From assembly GCF_000731315.1 (NCBI RefSeq), contig NZ_HG938354.1:496001-560000 (forward strand): a DNA stretch of 64,000 nucleotides. The letters run 5' to 3'. Position 1 is the first letter of the stretch. Each line of letters starts with the position of its first letter. The notes beneath the pieces are model-generated. The model was not told the origin of the DNA, made no database searches, and was given only the letters and a program-made list of their open reading frames with translations. Shown here piece after piece: positions 25,915 to 35,105 of this stretch. A program made the position numbers and the translations under genes. The DNA is from Neorhizobium galegae bv. orientalis str. HAMBI 540 (GTDB taxonomy: Bacteria; Pseudomonadota; Alphaproteobacteria; Rhizobiales; Rhizobiaceae).

Positions 25915-27447
25915 ATGGATTTTGCGGCTTCACCTATCATTATCTTGAACCCGATCGACGATGTCGGCGTCGCGCGGCGGTCGATGCAGGCCGGCGCCCC
26001 GACCGGTTTCGGCGATCTTGCGGCCCGCGAGCTGATCGGCCGTGGCCACAAGGTGGCGATAAGGGCGATACCGAACGGCGGCGAGGTGAAGAAATACGGC
26101 CAGGTGATCGGCGTCGCAACGCAGGACATCGCCCCCGGCAGCCATGTGCACCTGCATAACCTCGCCATGCTGCCCTCCGAGCACGAGCACCAGTTCAGCG
26201 TCGATATCGAAGAAAAGGGCATGCTGCCGGAAGCCGAACGGCGCACCTTCATGGGTTATGACCGGGGTCTCGGCGGCGCCGGCACCCGCAACTATATCGG
26301 CGTCATCTCGTCGGTGAACTGTTCCGCCACCGTATCGCGCTACATCGCCGACTATTTCAACCGCTTGGGCGGGTTGGACGGTTTCGACAATATCGATGGC
26401 GTCGTGGCGCTCACCCATGGCGGCGGCTGCGCGCTCAACAACAAGTCGGAAGGTTACCGGCTGCTGATCCGCACCATCCAGGGCTATGCCCGGCATCCGA
26501 ATTTCGGCGGCATCCTGATGATCGGCCTCGGCTGCGAAACCAACCAGATCGCGCCGATCCTCGAACATTACCGGATGGAAGAGGGTGAACGGCTGCGAAC
26601 CATGAACATCCAGCAGCATGGCGGGACGCGCAAGACCATCGATGCGGCGATTGCGATCATCAAGGAGATGCTGCCCGGCGTGAATTCCGCGACGCGCACG
26701 CCGCAGCCTCTGTCGAAACTGAAACTGGCACTCGAATGCGGCGGCTCGGACGGTTATTCCGGGATCTCCGCCAATCCGGCGCTGGGGTACGCCTCAGACC
26801 TGATTGTCCGCAACGGCGGCACGACGGTGCTGTCCGAAACGCCGGAGATCTACGGGGCCGAACATCTGCTCACCCGCCGCGCGGTCACGCCGGACGTGGC
26901 CCAAAAACTTCTGCAGCGGATCGACTGGTGGCGGGATTATACCGCCCGCAACGGCGACGAGCTGAACAACAACCCGTCCCACGGCAACAAGCTCGGCGGC
27001 CTGACTACCATCCTCGAAAAATCGCTCGGCGCGGTGGCCAAGGGCGGTTCTATGCCTTTGAAGGCGGTCTACGAGTTTGCCGAGACTGTTACGGAGCCGG
27101 GTTTCGTGTTCATGGATACGCCCGGCTACGATCCTGTCGCCGTGACGGGGCAGGTGGCGGGCGGCTGCAACGTCATCTGTTTCACCACCGGCCGCGGTTC
27201 GGTTTCGGGCTTCAAGCCGTCGCCCTGCATCAAGATCGCCACCAATTCCGAAATGTACGAGCACATGAAGGAAGACATGGACTTGAACTGCGGCGGCATC
27301 GTCACCGGCGAGGAGACGATCGAACAGGCGGGATTGCGGATTTTCGAGGATGTGATCGCGGTGGCTTCGGGCAAGCAGACACTCAGCGAGATCTACGACT
27401 ACGGCGACAACGAATTCGTGCCATGGCAGGTCGGGGCAGTCACCTGA
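25915..27447 (+). CDS. UxaA family dehydratase (altronate dehydratase-like)
   Basis: The 510-residue protein has an N-terminal SAF domain (about 1-90; IGVATQDIAPGSHVHLHNL) and the long UxaA catalytic domain. Motifs include GYDRGLGGAGTRNYIGV, VALTHGGGCALNNKSEGY, LGCETNQI, ECGGSDGYSGISANPALG and NPSHGNKLGGLTTILEKSLGA. The family dehydrates D-altronate or galactarate; some members act on other sugar acids. The start was chosen for GGGAGGAAACAAGAAA before the ATG. It follows the GntR gene by 34 bases on the same strand and is therefore probably co-transcribed with the regulator. The exact substrate is open. Confidence 0.88.
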   Translation: MDFAASPIIILNPIDDVGVARRSMQAGAPTGFGDLAARELIGRGHKVAIRAIPNGGEVKKYGQVIGVATQDIAPGSHVHLHNLAMLPSEHEHQFSVDIEEKGMLPEAERRTFMGYDRGLGGAGTRNYIGVISSVNCSATVSRYIADYFNRLGGLDGFDNIDGVVALTHGGGCALNNKSEGYRLLIRTIQGYARHPNFGGILMIGLGCETNQIAPILEHYRMEEGERLRTMNIQQHGGTRKTIDAAIAIIKEMLPGVNSATRTPQPLSKLKLALECGGSDGYSGISANPALGYASDLIVRNGGTTVLSETPEIYGAEHLLTRRAVTPDVAQKLLQRIDWWRDYTARNGDELNNNPSHGNKLGGLTTILEKSLGAVAKGGSMPLKAVYEFAETVTEPGFVFMDTPGYDPVAVTGQVAGGCNVICFTTGRGSVSGFKPSPCIKIATNSEMYEHMKEDMDLNCGGIVTGEETIEQAGLRIFEDVIAVASGKQTLSEIYDYGDNEFVPWQVGAVT

Positions 27448-27538
27448 GCCGCTGCCCCGAAAGTTAGGCCGTGAACCTATAAGAGCTTGATGATTGCGTT
27501 AGGTAGAAATCGTCATGCAATTCGACTATTCGTGGTGA

Positions 27539-28018
27539 ATGCTCAAGTTTGTAGAACAACAGCTCGGTCAAGGATGGGTGGACGAGCCAAATGCGCCAGA
27601 GCCTCAGGTGTCGATTACGGACTCCTCGGTTAACGTCTGTTTTCGCTCCTACAGGCTTGCGCAAGACAAAAAGCGATCGGGCATTTTCGGGAGTTTGAAC
27701 CCATTTTCGAAGGCCGATCCGAAGCGCGATGAGACATGGGGCACGCTAAGCTTCATTGGTTGCACCCGGTGGCGCTGGGATAGCACCAACGATCATGAAT
27801 GGTATAAGGCGGATGGCCATGGTCGCTACAGTGGCATCGCTCCGCGCTGGGGCAAATTCTATGAGTTAATTGGCCCCGACCCGATCCGCGATGCCGTACC
27901 TTGGGAGACAATCCGGGCTGATGCAGCTAACTCTCGACATTTTCTCTATTATTTTCGCGACGAAACGCTTGAGTTCATGGCCGAGAAGTGGTCGTTCGTC
28001 CCTAACCTGACGGTTTAA
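27539..28018 (+). CDS. hypothetical protein
   Basis: The 159-residue soluble protein has no signal peptide or membrane segment. It contains aromatic-rich segments such as GTLSFIGCTRWRWDSTNDHEWYKADGHGRYSG, and DETLEFMAEKWSFVPN at the C-terminus. Amino-acid composition is protein-like, but I recognise no family. The ribosome binding site is weak (GGTGA just before the ATG). The base composition is lower in GC than the adjacent sugar locus. It is convergent with opgC. Confidence 0.6.
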   Translation: MLKFVEQQLGQGWVDEPNAPEPQVSITDSSVNVCFRSYRLAQDKKRSGIFGSLNPFSKADPKRDETWGTLSFIGCTRWRWDSTNDHEWYKADGHGRYSGIAPRWGKFYELIGPDPIRDAVPWETIRADAANSRHFLYYFRDETLEFMAEKWSFVPNLTV

Positions 28019-28086
28019 TTTGGGGTTTGTGTGGGACTGAGCCTTTCCTTTTCATACTCTCCGCCATAACGAGGCCACGGCCTAGT

Positions 28087-29322
28087 TTACCGAATGACCA
28101 TCTGCTGCGGTGCGCCGGGTTTTGCCGGCTGCTGCACCTTGACCGGGGCAGGTTCCGCTGTGCCGAACAGCTTGTCGCGTTCGCGCCACAGGGCCGGCAG
28201 CGACAGCAGCGCGATCGAGACCAGCGCAATGGCCGTCTTGGTGAACTCGTTGAGCTCCGGCGTCCGTCCGTCGAAATAATAGACGAAATAGACGATCGCG
28301 ACGTGCCACACATAGACATAGAGCGAGTGGCGGCCGAGGAGCTGCAGGTACTTGATCGAGAACACCCAGGTGACCGCGCCGGCAATGCGGCGCACCCATT
28401 CGTCCCTGTGCTTCGGGCCGGCGACGATCAGCCAGGTGACAAGCATGGCGACGGCTGCGAAATTCAGGAGATAGACCGGACCGAAATCGGCGCGGATTTC
28501 CATCGAGGCGAACTTGCCGATCATGTGCGGCGGCATCAGCTCATGTGCGGTGATCAGGCGCAGCGGCAGGAAGAAGAGAACCATCAGCAGCGCCACCTTC
28601 GGGATGAAGGTATTGTCCGGCGACAGGATATTGCTCCACTTGATCTTGCCGGCCGAGGTCAGCGCGCCGAGCACGAGGCCCGAGTAAAACACCACCTGCC
28701 AGCCGAGCAGATTGAACGACACGCGGATGCCCTGGTCGTCCGCGCCCATGACCAGATCGTTGAGCGGTGTCGTGGCGATCTGCTGCAGGCCGAGCTGGGC
28801 CGCCATCCACAGGATCACCGAACCGGCCACCACATAATGCCACTTGTCCTCCAGCACGAGCTTCACCAGCATCGGCGCGAAGAGCATGTAGACGATATAC
28901 TGCGGCAGGATATCCATGAAGGTCGGCTGGTAGAGGAAGGTCGCGATCGCAGCGAGGCGCAGCGGGTCGTCGAAGGTCGTGTAGCCCAGCCAGTTGAACC
29001 AGATCGAATAGGCGCCGGGCAAAAGCATCTGCGCGACCAGCACAACCAACACGATGCCCATCGCATAACGATAAAGCTCGAATGCGCGGTTGTAGATGGC
29101 TGTGCGGCCGGCCGCATAACCGTTCTTCAGCATCTTCTTGGCATAGACCATGCCGATCAGCAGGCCAGACAGGAAAACGAAGCCCTGGGCGTCTTCGACG
29201 AAGGCGAGCTGATTGTGGTTGATCTTCACCAGAAGATAACCGCCAGCAAAGATCAGATGGTTGAGAACCATGAAAACGAGGAAATATCCTCGCATACCAT
29301 CAATAATATCAAAGCGTTTCAT
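28087..29322 (-). CDS. opgC: OpgC domain membrane acyltransferase
   Basis: The 411-residue integral membrane protein starts KRFDIIDGMRGYFLVFMVLNHLIF, with the Asp-Gly-Arg and His pattern shared by OpgC and acyltransferase 3 proteins. FVFLSGLLIGMVYAKKML follows, and about ten hydrophobic segments in total. OpgC adds succinyl groups to osmoregulated periplasmic glucans. The glucan synthase itself is not in the window, so the gene stands alone. It is convergent with the hypothetical gene at 27539, and no terminator-like hairpin is visible between them. Confidence 0.85.
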   Translation of the reverse strand: MKRFDIIDGMRGYFLVFMVLNHLIFAGGYLLVKINHNQLAFVEDAQGFVFLSGLLIGMVYAKKMLKNGYAAGRTAIYNRAFELYRYAMGIVLVVLVAQMLLPGAYSIWFNWLGYTTFDDPLRLAAIATFLYQPTFMDILPQYIVYMLFAPMLVKLVLEDKWHYVVAGSVILWMAAQLGLQQIATTPLNDLVMGADDQGIRVSFNLLGWQVVFYSGLVLGALTSAGKIKWSNILSPDNTFIPKVALLMVLFFLPLRLITAHELMPPHMIGKFASMEIRADFGPVYLLNFAAVAMLVTWLIVAGPKHRDEWVRRIAGAVTWVFSIKYLQLLGRHSLYVYVWHVAIVYFVYYFDGRTPELNEFTKTAIALVSIALLSLPALWRERDKLFGTAEPAPVKVQQPAKPGAPQQMVIR

Positions 29323-29520
29323 CGGTCGCGGTCTCCGTCTTTGCCGGTGCCGATGGGGCTTTCGCCTTTCGGTCCGTAAGGCCTCTGCGGGCCAGGATAT
29401 ACGCGGCTAAACGCGGCAAAAAGCCGGACAGTTCCAGCCCTATTTAAGCGTTTAGACCTTATCTACCGTAAACTGTCCGTGATGACTCCGCGATGAACGC
29501 CGGGTTGGGTGAGGTTCACA

Positions 29521-32500
29521 CTATTCAGCAGCGACGCGTTTGAGGCCTGCAACCTGCGTGAGGTACGCCCGCATGGCCGCAGGCTTCACCGGCTTGTGCT
29601 GCACGCCGATGTCGTGACGCTCCGCCTCGGCGCGGACTTCGGGTGTACGATCGGCGGTGATGATCAGTGCGGGGATATCCACCTGATATCCGGCGCGCAG
29701 TTTCAGGACAGCCTCGATGCCGTTGCCGTCGTCGAGGTGGTAATCGGCGATGATGATTTCCGGGGGCGGCTCGCGGCGTTCGACGATATCGTCGAGAGCT
29801 GCGAGCGAGCCCGCTTGGCCGACGGTGCAGCCCCAGCCGGTGATCAGCAGCGCCATGCCCTCGAGGATCCGCGGCTCATTGTCGATGCAGAGCACCCGGA
29901 GCCCGTTCAGCGGCTGCGAGCGCTTGCGGCGCTCCAACTGGTCGGCGGCATGGACTGTCTGCGATGCGGTCAGGTCCATCGGCACCTGGACCCGGAAGGC
30001 GGTGCCTCGCCCAGGCGTCGAGGCGAGCTGGACCGGATGGTTGAGCACTCGCGAGATGCGGTCGACGATCGACAGGCCAAGACCGAGGCCGGCCGCGGTC
30101 TTCGCACCCTCGTCCAGCCGGGCGAATTCCTTGAACACGGTGCGGAATTTCGAGGGAGGGATGCCGATGCCGGAATCGAGCACCTCGATGACCACCTGGT
30201 CGCCCCGTCGGCGCGCGCCGATCAGCACCTTGCCGTCGATCGTGTATTTGATTGCGTTCGAGACGAGGTTCTGCACCAGCCGGCGCAGCAGGTTGGCGTC
30301 GGAGCGGACCTTCAGCGATGTCGGCATCACCACGAATTCCAGGTCCTTCTCGCGGGCCATCGGCGCGTAGTCGGTCTCGATGCGTTTCAGAAGGTCGTCG
30401 AGGGGCACCGAGGTGAAGCGCGGCTTCATGGCTCCCGTATCGAGCCTCGATATGTCGAGAACGGCACCGAGGATCGCCTCGACGGATTCCAGCGCGGAAT
30501 CGATATTGCGCACCAGCGAACCGTTGTTGTCGGAGCTCCCGAGCCGCTCGACCAGCGCCGAGGAGTAGAGTCTCGCGGCATTGAGAGGCTGCAGGATATC
30601 GTGGCCAGCGGCCGCGAAGAACCGGGTCTTGCCGATATTGGCCTCGTCGGCGGATGCCTGGGCCTCGGCAAGCTCCTTGTTGACGCGAGTGAGCTCGGCG
30701 GTGCGTTCGCCGACCCGCTGTTCGAGCGTCTCGTTTGCCTGCTTCAGCGCCTGGTCGGCGGCGACGCGCTCGGAGATATCGGTGAAGGTTGCGACGATGC
30801 CCTTGTCCGGCATGGCATTGGAGCGCACTTCGATGATCCGCTCGCCGCCGTTGAGGACGAGAGAGAAGGGCGCATCGAGCGTCTGGAACTGGCGGATCAC
30901 CTCCACCTGATCGGTTGGGGCAAGATCGCCGCGTTCCGAAAGGATGGCGACCATGTCGGCCAGCGGAAAGCCGACCTGGCCGACCTGTTCCGGCAGATCC
31001 AGCAGATTGCGGAAGCGCCGGTTCCAGATCGTCAGGCGTTCGGAACTGTCGAACACGGCAATGCCTTGATCCATCTGCGAAAGTGCCGTCTGCAGCATGT
31101 CCTGGTTATATTGCAGCGCCTCACTTGCCTGGTCGAGCAGCCAGGCGGTGTCGGAATTGGTATCCTCAGCCTTCTGCAGGATCAGCGACAGCACCAGCCG
31201 GGCGGAGGACGAGCCGATCGCGCTGCCGAGTAGCTGTTCGGAGAAATGGATCATCGCCATGTCGGCGGGCTGGTCGTCGCTGAACTTGCGGCCGGCGGTC
31301 TTCTCGTAATTGGAGAAGGAGCGCCGCATCCGTTCTTCGCCGAGATACCGGGCGATCGCTGTCTTCAGGTCGCCGACGCCGACGCGGGTCTTCCAGCCGC
31401 GGGTGGCAAATTGCGAGCGCAGGTGCCTTTTGACGAAGATCCCGGCCTGGATGCGCTCGACCGGACGCGGATTGCGCGACAGCGATCCCAGCACGAAGGC
31501 AAGAATATTGAGCGTCAGGCTGAAGATCGTCGCGTTGACCAGCGGGTCCGTCTGCGGCCCGGAGAATATGCCGGTGCCGGGGAACAGGAAATTGAGGACA
31601 GCGGTCGCCACATGGGAATTGTCCGGTCCGCCGAGGCTCGGCACGAACAGCAGGTAGGCCCAGGCAAGGAAGCCGAAGGACATGCCGAGGATCGCCCCGC
31701 GGGCGTTGGCACGGCGCCAGACGAGGCCGCCGAGGAGGGCAGGAGCCACCTGCGCGATCGCCGCGAACGCCAGTAGGCCGATGGAGGCAAGGCCGGACTG
31801 GCTGTCAGCCATGCGGTAATAGGCATAGCCGAGGATCAGAACGCCGAAGATCGCAACGCGGCGGATGTTCAACAGCGTGCGGGTAAAATCGGTGCGCTGA
31901 CCGGAACGTGCCGCCATCAGCCGTTGCCTGAGGAAGATCGGGATGATGATGTCGTTCGACACCATGATCGAAAGCGCCACGGATTCCATGATGACCATGG
32001 CGGTGGCGGCGGAAAAGCCGCCGATGAAGGCGATCAGCGAAACGACCTTCAGCTCACCGGCGAGCGGCAGCGTCAGCACGTAAAGGTCGGCATCGCCGGT
32101 GCCCCCGAAGGTGATCAGCCCGGCCATGGCGACAGGCAGCACGAAGATGTTGATGGCGATGAGGTAGAGCGGCAGAAGCGCGCTCGCCACCTTGCGCTCC
32201 TTCGTCGTGCGGTTCTCGACCACGGTCACGTGGAACTGCCGCGGCAGCATGATGATCGCAAACGCCGACAGCGCGATCAGGATCAGCCAGCGGCTGATCG
32301 GCGTCTCGTAGGCAAGCGCCGAACCGACCAGCATGTTTTCCGATGCCTTGGCGAGCAGATCGGACGGGCCGTCAAACAGGATGAAGAACACCGAAAAGCC
32401 GACCGTCGCAAAGGCGAACAGCTTGACCACCGATTCCATGGCGACGGCCAGGATCAGCCCGTCCTGGTGTTCCGTCGCATCCGTGTGGCGGGTGCCGAAG

Positions 32501-33036
32501 ATGACGGCGAAACAGGCCATCATCAGGGTGACGATCAGCGCCAGGTCGATGAAATAGAGGTTGCCGCTGCCGATGCCGTAGTCCGACGGATTGACCATGG
32601 CGGCGACCGAGCTCGACACCGCCTTCAGCTGTAGTGCGATATAGGGAATGGCGCCGACCAGGGCGATGATCGCGACGATCATCGCGACGGTGGAATTTTT
32701 GCCGTAGCGGGCGGCGATGAAATCGGCCACTGACGTCAGCTTCTCGGCCTTGGCAAGCTCGACGACGCGCCGGATGATCGGCATGCCGAGCGTGAAGGCG
32801 AGGATCGGGCCGATATAGATGCCGGTAAATTCCAGCCCCTTCTGCGAGGCAAGCCCGACGCCGCCGAAATAGGTCCAGGAGGTGCAGTAGATCGCAAGGC
32901 TCAGCGCATAAACGATCGGCCGGCCGTTCTTCGGCACGCCGAAGACACGGCTTCGCCGGTCGCCATAACTCGCCACAGCAAACAGCAGCAGGATATAGGC
33001 GAAAGCCGAAACGAAAATGATCCAGCCAGGAAGCAT
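29521..33036 (-). CDS. sodium/solute symporter-hybrid histidine kinase/response regulator fusion
   Basis: The 1171-residue protein starts with a complete SSS-family transporter-like region of about 12-13 membrane helices (about 1-500; GMPIIRRVVELAKAEKLTSV, TSVADFIAARYGKNS). A PAS-like segment follows at about 655-770 (MDQGIAVFDSSERLTIWNRRF), then a coiled coil (about 770-805). The kinase core has His812 in AAAGHDILQPLNAARL and an HATPase domain with NLVSNAIKYT, DSGIGIP and GLGLGLSIVDRI. A receiver domain near the end has Asp1098 in IIADYHLDDG. CbrA and related kinases share this layout. The start is fixed by GGAGGAGCA right before the ATG. The ligand is unknown, and no separate partner regulator lies next to it. 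Confidence 0.92.
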   Translation of the reverse strand: MLPGWIIFVSAFAYILLLFAVASYGDRRSRVFGVPKNGRPIVYALSLAIYCTSWTYFGGVGLASQKGLEFTGIYIGPILAFTLGMPIIRRVVELAKAEKLTSVADFIAARYGKNSTVAMIVAIIALVGAIPYIALQLKAVSSSVAAMVNPSDYGIGSGNLYFIDLALIVTLMMACFAVIFGTRHTDATEHQDGLILAVAMESVVKLFAFATVGFSVFFILFDGPSDLLAKASENMLVGSALAYETPISRWLILIALSAFAIIMLPRQFHVTVVENRTTKERKVASALLPLYLIAINIFVLPVAMAGLITFGGTGDADLYVLTLPLAGELKVVSLIAFIGGFSAATAMVIMESVALSIMVSNDIIIPIFLRQRLMAARSGQRTDFTRTLLNIRRVAIFGVLILGYAYYRMADSQSGLASIGLLAFAAIAQVAPALLGGLVWRRANARGAILGMSFGFLAWAYLLFVPSLGGPDNSHVATAVLNFLFPGTGIFSGPQTDPLVNATIFSLTLNILAFVLGSLSRNPRPVERIQAGIFVKRHLRSQFATRGWKTRVGVGDLKTAIARYLGEERMRRSFSNYEKTAGRKFSDDQPADMAMIHFSEQLLGSAIGSSSARLVLSLILQKAEDTNSDTAWLLDQASEALQYNQDMLQTALSQMDQGIAVFDSSERLTIWNRRFRNLLDLPEQVGQVGFPLADMVAILSERGDLAPTDQVEVIRQFQTLDAPFSLVLNGGERIIEVRSNAMPDKGIVATFTDISERVAADQALKQANETLEQRVGERTAELTRVNKELAEAQASADEANIGKTRFFAAAGHDILQPLNAARLYSSALVERLGSSDNNGSLVRNIDSALESVEAILGAVLDISRLDTGAMKPRFTSVPLDDLLKRIETDYAPMAREKDLEFVVMPTSLKVRSDANLLRRLVQNLVSNAIKYTIDGKVLIGARRRGDQVVIEVLDSGIGIPPSKFRTVFKEFARLDEGAKTAAGLGLGLSIVDRISRVLNHPVQLASTPGRGTAFRVQVPMDLTASQTVHAADQLERRKRSQPLNGLRVLCIDNEPRILEGMALLITGWGCTVGQAGSLAALDDIVERREPPPEIIIADYHLDDGNGIEAVLKLRAGYQVDIPALIITADRTPEVRAEAERHDIGVQHKPVKPAAMRAYLTQVAGLKRVAAE

Positions 33037-33227
33037 TGCTCCTCCACAAAGAGCTTCAGGGCTCAAACATTAGGGGAAAAGCATGCGCTTGGAAATCAGG
33101 GGGCCTCTCGGCAAAAAGTCCAATAGACGATCGTATTTAAGCCTGCGGCGGGCGCCGTCTTTTCACATCCGCAGAAAGCGCTATGTTGCGTTTTACCGAA
33201 ACTGAAAAGCCATGGGGGATATTGGCG

Positions 33228-33659
33228 ATGTCGATGGTCAGCGAATTCCGTTCTTTTATTGCCAAGGGCAATGTCGTCGATCTTGCGGTCGGTATCATCA
33301 TCGGCGCCGCTTTCACCGGCATCGTAAAATCGCTGGTCGATGACATCGTGATGCCCATCGTCGGCGCGATTACTGGTGGCGGCTTTGATTTCTCGAATTA
33401 CTTCCTGCCGCTGTCGAGCGCGGTCACGGCGCCGTCGCTCGCCGCTGCCCGCGAACAGGGCGCGGTCTTTGCCTATGGCAATTTCATCACCGTTCTCATC
33501 AATTTCGTGATCCTGGCGTTCATCATCTTCCTGATGGTGAAGGCCGTGAACAAGATGCGCTTGGCGGATGAGAAGAAGTCGGCCGACGAGACGCCGGCTC
33601 CGCCACCGGCCGATATCCAGCTGCTGACCGAAATTCGCGACCTGCTGAAGGCAAAGTGA
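33228..33659 (+). CDS. mscL: large-conductance mechanosensitive channel
   Basis: The 143-residue protein shows the MscL pattern: [42 protein letters not shown] forms the first amphipathic helix and TM1, a periplasmic loop follows, then [18 protein letters not shown] for TM2 and a charged C-terminal helix ending [12 protein letters not shown]. It opens under membrane tension during hypo-osmotic shock. The ATG at 33228 was chosen for a GGGGGATATTGGCG leader and because the family starts there; an in-frame ATG at 33183 would add 15 residues. Confidence 0.96.
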   Translation: MSMVSEFRSFIAKGNVVDLAVGIIIGAAFTGIVKSLVDDIVMPIVGAITGGGFDFSNYFLPLSSAVTAPSLAAAREQGAVFAYGNFITVLINFVILAFIIFLMVKAVNKMRLADEKKSADETPAPPPADIQLLTEIRDLLKAK

Positions 33660-33776
33660 TCTTTTGATCACGCCGCGTGGATTCATCAGCGGAATCGATC
33701 CCCGCGTCACGGATTATCATGGGATTCCTGGGCTTTCCTGCGCTAAAGAAGTGGGAAACAGCCCCGAGGGAATTCC

Positions 33777-34946
33777 ATGTCGATCATCTCCAGTCTCAGC
33801 CCCCGCGCCGTCGCGGCCCCGGAAAGCGGTATTGTCGAGGTCCTGAATTACGCCCGCGGGCGAGAGGGATTGATCCCGCTCTGGGCCGGTGAAGGCGATC
33901 TGCCGAGCCCGGATTTCATCAACCGCGCCGCAACCGAGGCGCTGCTCGGCGGCGAGACCTTCTACACCTGGCAGCGCGGCATCCCCGAGTTGCGCCAGGC
34001 GCTGTCGGATTATTACGCGCGGCATTTTGCCGTGTCGCTGCCGGTCGAGCATTTTTATGTCACCGGTTCCGGCATGCATGCGATCATGCTGGCGGTGCAG
34101 GCCGTGACCTCTCCGGGCGACGAGATGATCTATCTGTCGCCGACCTGGCCGAACATCATCTCGGCAATCGAGATCTCCGGCGCCCATTCCGTCGGCCTGC
34201 CGCTCGATTTCGTCGGCGGCCGCTGGTCGCTCGATCTCGCCAAGCTGGAAGCGAAGATCACGCCGAAGACCAGGGGCCTGTTCATCAACACCCCGGCCAA
34301 CCCGACCGGCTGGACGGCGACGCTCGAAGACCTGAAGGACATCCTGGCGCTCGCCCGCAAGCACGGCATCTGGATCGTCGCCGACGAGATCTATGCCCGT
34401 TATTATTATGGTGGCGCCGCAAGGGCTCCGTCCTTCCTCGACATCATGGAGGAGGGCGACCGGATCATCTTCGCCAATTCCTTCTCCAAGAACTGGTCGA
34501 TGACCGGCTGGCGGGTCGGCTGGATCGTCGCTCCCCCGGAAATGGGACAGGTTATCGAAAACCTGGTGCAGTATTCGAATTCCGGCGTGGCGCAGTTCCT
34601 GCAGCGCGGTGCCGTCGTGGCGCTCAACCAGGGCGACGAGTTCGTGAATGCGAATATCGCCCGGGCGACCGCAGCGCGCGACATTCTCTGCGACGCGCTG
34701 ATTGCCACCAACCGGGTCGAAACGCTCAAACCCGACGGCGCGCTTTACGCTTTCGTCAAGGTGGACGGCATCACCGACAGCCGAAACGCGGCGCTCGATA
34801 TCGTCGACAAGATCGGCGTGGCGCTGGCGCCCGGTTCGGCTTTCGGCAAGGGCGGCGAGCTTTTCCTGCGTGCCTGTTTCCTGCGCGATCCGAAACAGAT
34901 CGAAGATGCCGCCGGCCGCCTCTCCGATTACATCAAGCGGCTCTGA
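33777..34946 (+). CDS. class I/II PLP-dependent aminotransferase
   Basis: The 389-residue fold-type I aminotransferase contains the substrate loop NTPANPTGW, the DEIYARYYY segment with the cofactor Asp and Tyr, and the PLP lysine Lys238 in NSFSKNWSMTGWRVGW. The C-terminal GSAFGKGGELFLRACF has the carboxylate-binding Arg. It resembles aspartate aminotransferase-type enzymes; the amino donor cannot be deduced. GAGGGAATTCC precedes the ATG. It lies 117 bases after mscL and is probably a separate unit. Confidence 0.9.
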   Translation: MSIISSLSPRAVAAPESGIVEVLNYARGREGLIPLWAGEGDLPSPDFINRAATEALLGGETFYTWQRGIPELRQALSDYYARHFAVSLPVEHFYVTGSGMHAIMLAVQAVTSPGDEMIYLSPTWPNIISAIEISGAHSVGLPLDFVGGRWSLDLAKLEAKITPKTRGLFINTPANPTGWTATLEDLKDILALARKHGIWIVADEIYARYYYGGAARAPSFLDIMEEGDRIIFANSFSKNWSMTGWRVGWIVAPPEMGQVIENLVQYSNSGVAQFLQRGAVVALNQGDEFVNANIARATAARDILCDALIATNRVETLKPDGALYAFVKVDGITDSRNAALDIVDKIGVALAPGSAFGKGGELFLRACFLRDPKQIEDAAGRLSDYIKRL

Positions 34947-35105
34947 CCCGATCCGGCACGCAAACGCTAAAATTCGAGCGATTTGCTCAAGAGCCTGTTT
35001 GCCCTGACCCGAGATAAACCCGGCGTAACCCGCGTCGGGTAAGCATTGTTGAAGACTGCCCGTGTTTTTGTCCTACCAACGATAAGAAAGCAGGGAAGTA
35101 TAGAC

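Noticed and set aside
29509..31233. A 574-codon plus-strand open frame opposite the hybrid kinase
   Set aside because: Antisense of the kinase and receiver domains, with no ribosome binding site and no motifs.
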